Positions 25,488-29,806 of a stretch of DNA of 29,806 bases are shown here, in pieces. The notes below the pieces were generated by a model. That model was not told where the DNA came from. It saw nothing but the letters and a program-made list of their open reading frames with translations, and searched no databases. Each line of letters starts with the position of its first letter. The first letter of the stretch is position 1. The translations under genes and the position numbers were made by a program. The stretch covers positions 1 through 29,806 of the forward strand of contig CAYGAY010000038.1 in assembly GCA_964347975.1 (NCBI GenBank), written 5' to 3'. Origin of the DNA: Bin87 sp964347975 (lineage in GTDB: Bacteria > Chloroflexota > Dehalococcoidia > Lucifugimonadales > UBA3495).

Positions 25488-25879
25488 TTGCCCTGGATAC
25501 CAATGTTCTGGTACGCGACATCCAGGAACAAGCCGAAGTAGCACGGGACTTACTGGAAGGGCTAACATCCGAAGCGCCCGGTTTCATCAGTCGAGAAGTT
25601 ACTATCGAAACGGCTTGGGCGCTCGAACGGTCATACCAGTTTTCACGCGAACAGATTGCGGAAATTCTTGAAGAGTTGACCGCCGTTGACAATCTGATAT
25701 TCGAAGCCGGCGACGACGTGGCGCGCGCGGCTTTGCGCTTCCGACAAGGCGGCCCAGATTTTGCCGACTTGATGATCCTGGCCGCGGCAGAGCGCGCCGG
25801 AGCCCGTCCGCTCTTCACGTTCGATCAGGTGTTGGCCCGCTCACCTGGGGCAGTTTTGGTCACCATCAACCCGGTATGA
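25484..25879 (+). CDS. vapC: PIN-domain toxin (VapC-like)
   Basis: A 131-residue PIN ribonuclease beginning MIALDTNVLVRDIQ. Acidic active-site positions are D5, E42 (VTIETAWAL), D95 (DFADLMI) and D114 (FTFDQ). The stretch after NVLVR is a few residues shorter than in most relatives but keeps the helix. It pairs with the AbrB-type antitoxin through a 4-nt ATGA overlap. It is the second complete PIN module in the window, unrelated in partner class to the vapBC at 5490-6154. Confidence 0.92.
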   Translation: MIALDTNVLVRDIQEQAEVARDLLEGLTSEAPGFISREVTIETAWALERSYQFSREQIAEILEELTAVDNLIFEAGDDVARAALRFRQGGPDFADLMILAAAERAGARPLFTFDQVLARSPGAVLVTINPV

Positions 25880-25901
25880 ATTACAGGGAGCTTCTTCCCC
25901 C

Positions 25902-26285
25902 GTGCTCTACGAAGTCGAAGTCGTCGCCGACGGCAACAGTCCTATGGACCTCAACCGGGTCTTTGACCTGCTCACCGACCCCCGGCCGGCGCTGCGTATC
26001 GTCGCGCCCGATCCCATGGGCAACGATGTCTGGTGCGACGTTACCGGGTGGGAGAACGGGGCGCCCTGTCCCGCCATGGCCGCGCTGTCGGAGGATTCCG
26101 GCGAGGGCGTGATAATGCTCATCTACGGCGGCGAGGACGGCATACGCCTCAAACCCGCTGAAGATCCCGCCGACTGGGACACCGCTAACGCCCAGCAGTG
26201 GGGCGAAGCGTGCCTGATGCTGGGCAGCGACGCGCGAATCGAATACGCCTCTTCTCAGTGGGACTTTTCACAACACCCCCACTGA
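25902..26285 (+). CDS. Small hypothetical protein
   Basis: A 127-residue acidic protein starting at GTG 25902 (MLYEVEVVADGNSPMDLNRVFDLLTDPRPALRIV) with GGGAG at 25885-25889. I recognise no family. It contains an Asp/Glu-rich region, a WCDVTGWENGAPCP segment and GVIMLIYGGEDGIRLKP. It follows the PIN toxin gene by 22 nt on the same strand. Its stop is just before the palindromic repeat at 26290. Confidence 0.55.
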   Translation: MLYEVEVVADGNSPMDLNRVFDLLTDPRPALRIVAPDPMGNDVWCDVTGWENGAPCPAMAALSEDSGEGVIMLIYGGEDGIRLKPAEDPADWDTANAQQWGEACLMLGSDARIEYASSQWDFSQHPH

Positions 26286-26289
26286 AATC

Positions 26290-26322
26290 TCCTCTCCCTC
26301 TGGGAGAGGGCTAGGGTGAGGG
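26290..26322. repeat. Dispersed CTCTCCC-type palindrome
   Basis: CCTCTCCC at 26291-26298 pairs with GGGAGAGG at 26302-26309 around TCT, followed by GCTAGGGTGAGGG. This family is widespread in bacterial genomes between converging genes. Here it lies between two converging genes, and its CTA (26311-26313) forms the stop codon of the pentapeptide-TIR gene. It may also work as a bidirectional terminator, although there is no T tract. Confidence 0.75.
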
Positions 26323-27642
26323 CGCTCCCTCATCCGGCGGCGCGTCGGGCCATTCGTCGGAAGGCGAAACCGGCTTCGCCTCGGCGGTCAACGTAGCCAG
26401 TACGCCGGTAAGATCCCGGCGGTAGCCGCCCTTGCGGTCCTTGCGGGGGCGCATCCGGGCGGTCGGATTGGCTTGGAGCCGGTGATAGAGTTCATCGCTG
26501 CCATCATCCAGGCAATCATCCATGGCAAGGGTGGCAACGTACACCCGCCGCGCCGCCGATTCAGCCTGGCGCTGCATTATTTCCTGGTACAAGCGCCAGC
26601 AGGCGGGGCTTTCCAGCGCGTCCCGTGAGCAGAGCAGGGCTACCCGGTCAAAGTTGCGAAAACGGCTCATCGGCGGATAAACCTGCGTGTTGTAAGCAGT
26701 CTCCTCGTCGTCTGCCAGCAAGCTCCAGCACTGCATTCCGCGCAAGCGCAGTTCGCTTTCCAGCCAGACGAGTATCGTGTCGTCAGCAACCGACCCGATG
26801 AGCAATATGCGACGGTGCGGATCTTCCCGGTTGACCAACATTGCCTGCCCATCGATGAACTCCGGCGGCACTCCCGCCGACATCAGGAACACTCTGGGGA
26901 TGCAGCCGTGAGACCGGGCCAGCGTGTCCGCGCCCACGATGCTCGGCCCCTCGTGTCGCAGGGTCTCCAGTCGCAGCGCCTCGCTCAGGTCGCAGTCGGC
27001 GAACAACGTCATGTCCACTACGCCGTCTTCCAACAGCGTCCGGTCCAGCCGCGTCCGCACCAGTGAGGCGCGGCGCAGGTCGCAACGGGTCAGATTGGCC
27101 ACGTTCAGGCAGGCGGCGTTGAGGCGGGCCCCGCTCAGGTTGGCGTCGGTGAGATCGGCCATGGTGAGATCAGCCTCGGTGAGGTCGGCGCCGGCCAGGT
27201 TTGCCCCCGCCAGCGTTGCGAAGGCAAGGTCGCAGTTGGAAAAATCGGCCCCCCGCAGATCGGCGCCGCTGAGGTTGCCCCCCTGCAAGTTGGACCGGAT
27301 GAAGGATATGCCGGACGCATGGGAGTCGGCGAAGCTGGCCCGGTTAAGGTTACACCGGGATAAGTGGGCCTCCCGAAGCCGGGCGCCGCCAAAATTGGCG
27401 TTGCGCAGGTCGGAGCGGGTGAGGTCGATCTCGGTCAGGTCGTCGAAGGCCAGGTCAACGCCCGGCATTCGTATGCCGCTCAAATAGGCTCCGGACAGGT
27501 CGAGATGAGCGCGGCCCTGGAAGAAGCGCGCCCGCCAGCGCGCGACGGCGAAAGTTCGCCCTTTGACAACGGCGACGTGGTCCGGGTTTGCCAATCCTCT
27601 ACTCCGGATGGGCGCGGCCAGCGAACCCGGTCCCGGATCCAT
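26311..27642 (-). CDS. Pentapeptide-repeat protein with C-terminal TIR-like domain
   Basis: The protein is 443 residues from ATG 27642; TTG 27594 is a possible later start. Residues about 45-225 are a pentapeptide-repeat beta helix of A(D/N)Lxx units, such as GADLRGADFSNCDL and ADLTEADLTMADLTDANL. A short conserved linker, PSIVGADTLARSHGCIPRVF, leads to a TIR-like domain at about 278-400 (RRILLIGSVADDTILVWLESELRLRGMQCW, then FDRVALLCSRDALESPACWRLYQEI). The first strand lacks the aromatic FISY of canonical TIRs and the glutamate position is shifted, so NAD hydrolysis is uncertain. Similar pentapeptide-TIR chains occur in Chloroflexota and cyanobacteria. The start overlaps the oxidoreductase gene by 44 nt. 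Confidence 0.8.
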   Translation of the reverse strand: MDPGPGSLAAPIRSRGLANPDHVAVVKGRTFAVARWRARFFQGRAHLDLSGAYLSGIRMPGVDLAFDDLTEIDLTRSDLRNANFGGARLREAHLSRCNLNRASFADSHASGISFIRSNLQGGNLSGADLRGADFSNCDLAFATLAGANLAGADLTEADLTMADLTDANLSGARLNAACLNVANLTRCDLRRASLVRTRLDRTLLEDGVVDMTLFADCDLSEALRLETLRHEGPSIVGADTLARSHGCIPRVFLMSAGVPPEFIDGQAMLVNREDPHRRILLIGSVADDTILVWLESELRLRGMQCWSLLADDEETAYNTQVYPPMSRFRNFDRVALLCSRDALESPACWRLYQEIMQRQAESAARRVYVATLAMDDCLDDGSDELYHRLQANPTARMRPRKDRKGGYRRDLTGVLATLTAEAKPVSPSDEWPDAPPDEGAPSP

Positions 27643-28810
27643 CAAGAACCGGGGCCGTCAGCGCGGCCTCTCGCCCCGCGAAAGCGGGCATCACGTCGGC
27701 GGCGAAGCTGGACAGCTGTTCGCGAAACTCGTGCCAGGGCATTCCCTCGGGCCATTGCAGGATGATGTCTTCCAGGCCGGGGTATTTATCCTCAATCTCC
27801 CGCAGGAAGGCAATGAAGTCGTCGGGGTTGCCGCAGAACCAGGCCTTTTGATCGACACCGTCCTCGATGCGTGGCGTGCGGGCCGGCGCTCCGGGAGTGC
27901 CCCAGGGTCGTCCCTGCTCGTCGGTGTAGCGGACGAAGCCGAAGGGCGCGAACCACTTGTAACGCTCGTCGTGGAAGGGGCGCACCCGCTCGATGGCTTC
28001 CTCGCGGCTGCCGGCGATGTAGAACCCGAACCCCAACGCCATATCGCCGCCCAGCAGGATGTCTCTCCCGGCGGCCGTGGCGGCGTCGTGGTACTGCGTG
28101 ATCATTTGCTCGGCGTACCGTTCGCCCGTCAACGCCACCATGGCCTTGATGCCACGCTCGGCGATGTAGTTCAGCGTGCGTCCGCTGGCGATAGGCTGCC
28201 AGATTTCCACCGGCCGGGTCAGGGGGCGGGGAACCATTGTGATCTCTTTCAGGTCGTAACCCCGGTAGGGCACCTGCGGCGGAATGGTGTAGTGCTTTCC
28301 GCTGTGACTCCAGGAATCTTCGTTGAACGCCTTGAGGATGACCTCCATCTGCTCCAGGAACAGTTCCCGGTTCGCGTCGTTGTCGATGACGGGCGCGCCG
28401 AAAGTCTCCACCTCGCGGGAGTGGTAACCGCGCCCGACGCCGAAGATCATCCGCCCGCCGGTAAGAATGTCGGCCATGGCGAAGTCCTCGGCCACGCGCA
28501 GGGGATGCCACATGGGGATGATGTTGAACGCCTGACCAAACTTCAGGTTCTTGGTCTGTCCGGCCAGGTGGACGCCCATGAGGATGAGGTTGGGGATACA
28601 TTCATAACCCTCATGCTGGAAGTGGTGTTCGGCCATCCACATGCAATAGAAGCCGCGCTCGTCCATGTGCCGGGCCAGCGCCTCCGCGTGCTCGTAAGCC
28701 TGGGCCAACTGGGCGTTGGTATAACGGCGCTGATCGGCCGGCGTCCCGTCCGCCCCCACGTTGTCCAGGTCAATCTGACCCACGTACAGAACCGAAAACC
28801 GCTTAATCAT
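27599..28810 (-). CDS. LLM-class flavin (FMN/F420)-dependent oxidoreductase
   Basis: A luciferase-like monooxygenase of 403 residues with a TIM barrel. Features include YCMWMAEHHFQHEGY near residue 55, MWHPLRVAEDFAMADILTGGRMIFGVGRGYHSREVETFG at about 104-142, and a C-terminal EIEDKYPGLEDIILQWPEGM. The AEHHF and GRGYHxxE motifs are typical of the bacterial luciferase subfamily that uses reduced FMN or F420. The substrate cannot be told from sequence. GGGAGT lies 9 nt before the ATG. Many paralogues of this family are known in SAR202 Chloroflexota. It overlaps the TIR-like gene downstream. Confidence 0.93.
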   Translation of the reverse strand: MIKRFSVLYVGQIDLDNVGADGTPADQRRYTNAQLAQAYEHAEALARHMDERGFYCMWMAEHHFQHEGYECIPNLILMGVHLAGQTKNLKFGQAFNIIPMWHPLRVAEDFAMADILTGGRMIFGVGRGYHSREVETFGAPVIDNDANRELFLEQMEVILKAFNEDSWSHSGKHYTIPPQVPYRGYDLKEITMVPRPLTRPVEIWQPIASGRTLNYIAERGIKAMVALTGERYAEQMITQYHDAATAAGRDILLGGDMALGFGFYIAGSREEAIERVRPFHDERYKWFAPFGFVRYTDEQGRPWGTPGAPARTPRIEDGVDQKAWFCGNPDDFIAFLREIEDKYPGLEDIILQWPEGMPWHEFREQLSSFAADVMPAFAGREAALTAPVLDGSGTGFAGRAHPE

Positions 28811-28846
28811 CCAGCCAATACTCCCGTGAGATAAGTGTCGTCGGGC

Positions 28847-28855
28847 ATTATAGCA
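28847..28855 (-). promoter_or_regulatory. Extended -10 promoter of the oxidoreductase
   Basis: On the - strand TGCTATAAT spans 28855-28847, a perfect extended -10 box 37 nt before the ATG at 28810. No -35 box is visible. It matches GCTATAATGCC upstream of the membrane coiled-coil gene at 15545-15556. Confidence 0.6.
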
Positions 28856-28888
28856 TGGGGTTGGACGAGCGGACGGCTGTTGAGCTCC

Positions 28889-28912
28889 TGCTTCCCGCGT
28901 CGGCGGGAGTCC
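28889..28912 (-). repeat. REP-like palindromic repeat, diverged copy
   Basis: TCCCGC at 28893-28898 pairs with GCGGGA at 28903-28908 around GTCG, with GTCCAG following. It resembles the units at 471-498 and 3095-3126 (TTCCGGC/GCCGGAA, then TCCAG) with C/G substitutions. It lies between the oxidoreductase promoter and the end of the surface-protein gene. Confidence 0.6.
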
Positions 28913-29010
28913 AGCGTTCAGCCATTGCGGAAACGGCGAATTTCCTCCTCTAACTCACCCACCCGCGCCGCGGCGCAGTTTCCTGCGGTTGCCTTGGGCG
29001 CGCGGTTCGG

Positions 29011-29806
29011 CTACTGGCGGCGCGCTATCAGGTATCCGAACACGCCGAGGGCGATGAGCAGCGGAACGCCGAGCGCGATGACCAGCGTGGGCCTTTGCCG
29101 GGGCAGCGCGACGACCCTGTTGACGGCGTCCGTGGCGGTGCCCCAGATGCCTTGCGGCGCTGTGCCATCCCAGCCCAAGGGGCGGTTGATTTCCTCCGGT
29201 TCCCCGGCTTCGGGTTCCTGCGGTTCCGAGGCCGCCCTCGGTTCCGGACTTGGCGCGGGCGCAGTCGGCGAGGCGCTCTCCGCGGTCGGGGGCGTTGGTA
29301 GAGTGGGCGGCGGCGTGCTGGGCGCTGTTGGCGCTACCGTCAGCGCAATGACGGGAGTTGGGCTCGCGGTTTCAGTCGGCGGCGTTGTGGGCTGTGGGGT
29401 CGGCGTTGTAGTGGGAGCGGTCGTGTGGGCAGGGGCCGGGGTTACGGTCGGCGGGTCGTCGTCGCGTTCGGTGGTGTCGTTCACAGGACGCGCTATAGTC
29501 GTTGGCCCCGCGGTTGGCGTCGTAATGGGCACTGCTGTTGCTACGGCGGTCGGAATGGCGGTCGGTACAGCCGTCGGTACAGCCGTCGGCACGGCGGTTG
29601 GAATGGCGGTCGGCATTGCCGTAGGCGCTGTCGCCGGGGTGGGCGCCGTAGTGGCGGGCGGTGCGGTGGCTGGAGGCTCTGTAGTGGCCGGAGGGTTGTC
29701 GTCGTCGTCGTCTTCTTGCGGCGTGGGTGTGGGGGTCGGCGTAGGCGTGGCTGGTGGTGGGAGCCATCGTGGAGGGCTCCAGGCCCCTCCCTTTCAGGAC
29801 AAACAC
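29011..29806 (-). CDS. Pro/Thr-rich surface protein, C-terminal part, 5' end beyond the window
   Basis: The frame ending at 29011 encodes a Pro/Thr/Ala-rich stalk with tandem PTAVPTA(V/I) repeats, a DDDPPTVTPAPA spacer and several P-T-T stretches. A folded segment around NRPLGWDGTAPQGIWGTATDAVNRVVAL follows, then one membrane anchor (TLVIALGVPLLIALGVFGYLIARRQ) at the C-terminus. It looks like a wall-spanning or surface-exposed anchored protein. The same frame stays open and Pro/Thr-rich upstream of ATG 29616 to about 29790, then meets TGA at 29796-29794, while another frame is open to the window edge. A frameshift or an undetected start is therefore likely, and 29616 is probably not the true start. 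Confidence 0.65.

Noticed and set aside
25484..25530. Truncation of the second PIN toxin near its N-terminus
   Set aside because: The loop after NVLVR is a few residues shorter than usual, but all four acidic positions and the flanking helices remain, so it is treated as intact.
26290..26322. Intrinsic terminator between the converging genes
   Set aside because: The palindrome has no T tract on either side and belongs to a dispersed repeat family, so I list it as a repeat rather than a terminator.
29540..29640. Possible CRISPR or non-coding repeat array near the right edge
   Set aside because: The 12-nt periodicity corresponds to PTAV codons in a continuous coding frame.

Overview
The window looks like a GC-rich bacterial chromosome segment, most likely from a Chloroflexota-type organism (SAR202 or Dehalococcoidia-like). 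This placement is an inference from the tRNA-tuf-rpmG-secE-nusG-rplKA cluster, an F420/FMN-type luciferase-like oxidoreductase, an extradiol dioxygenase and abundant short palindromic repeats. No 16S gene or other decisive marker is present.

Positions 1-4400 hold a translation cluster on the + strand: a sigma70-like promoter, a leader hairpin, tRNA-Thr(UGU), tRNA-Tyr(GUA), tRNA-Thr(GGU), tuf, rpmG, secE, nusG, rplK and rplA. It matches the E. coli thrU-tyrU-glyT-thrT-tufB order, but the tRNA-Gly is absent and a palindromic repeat sits where it would be. rplJ and rplL do not follow rplA.

Positions 4476-8906 are entirely on the - strand. They hold a tandem universal stress protein and then a compact accessory array: RHH antitoxin, decayed PIN toxin, a 17-codon gene remnant, hicA, hicB, a frameshifted restriction-type nuclease, a solitary VapB-like antitoxin, vapB and vapC.

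Positions 9018-19580 are mostly housekeeping and metabolism: acetyl-CoA synthetase, an ArsR regulator apparently fused to an AHSA1/SRPBCC protein, a LigB-type dioxygenase with a small Cys-rich partner, lysA, a membrane coiled-coil protein, DNA polymerase III delta', an Smr protein with an HNH endonuclease, a small membrane protein and RNase PH.

Positions 19577-22409 hold the most intriguing pair: an 872-residue GHKL (Hsp90/MutL/MORC-fold) ATPase whose start overlaps a 5'-truncated BrnT-like toxin that has no BrnA. The stretch looks visibly less GC-rich than its surroundings, though I did not measure this.

Positions 22434-29806 hold an M16 metallopeptidase, an AbrB/PIN toxin-antitoxin pair, a small hypothetical gene, a pentapeptide-repeat protein with a TIR-like C-terminus, a luciferase-like monooxygenase, and the end of a Pro/Thr-rich membrane-anchored surface protein that runs off the window.

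Two themes recur. First, dispersed palindromic repeats (at least four families) sit between genes and in places appear to supply stop codons, ribosome binding sites or promoter elements. Second, several accessory genes carry single-base lesions, which are either genuine decay or assembly errors.
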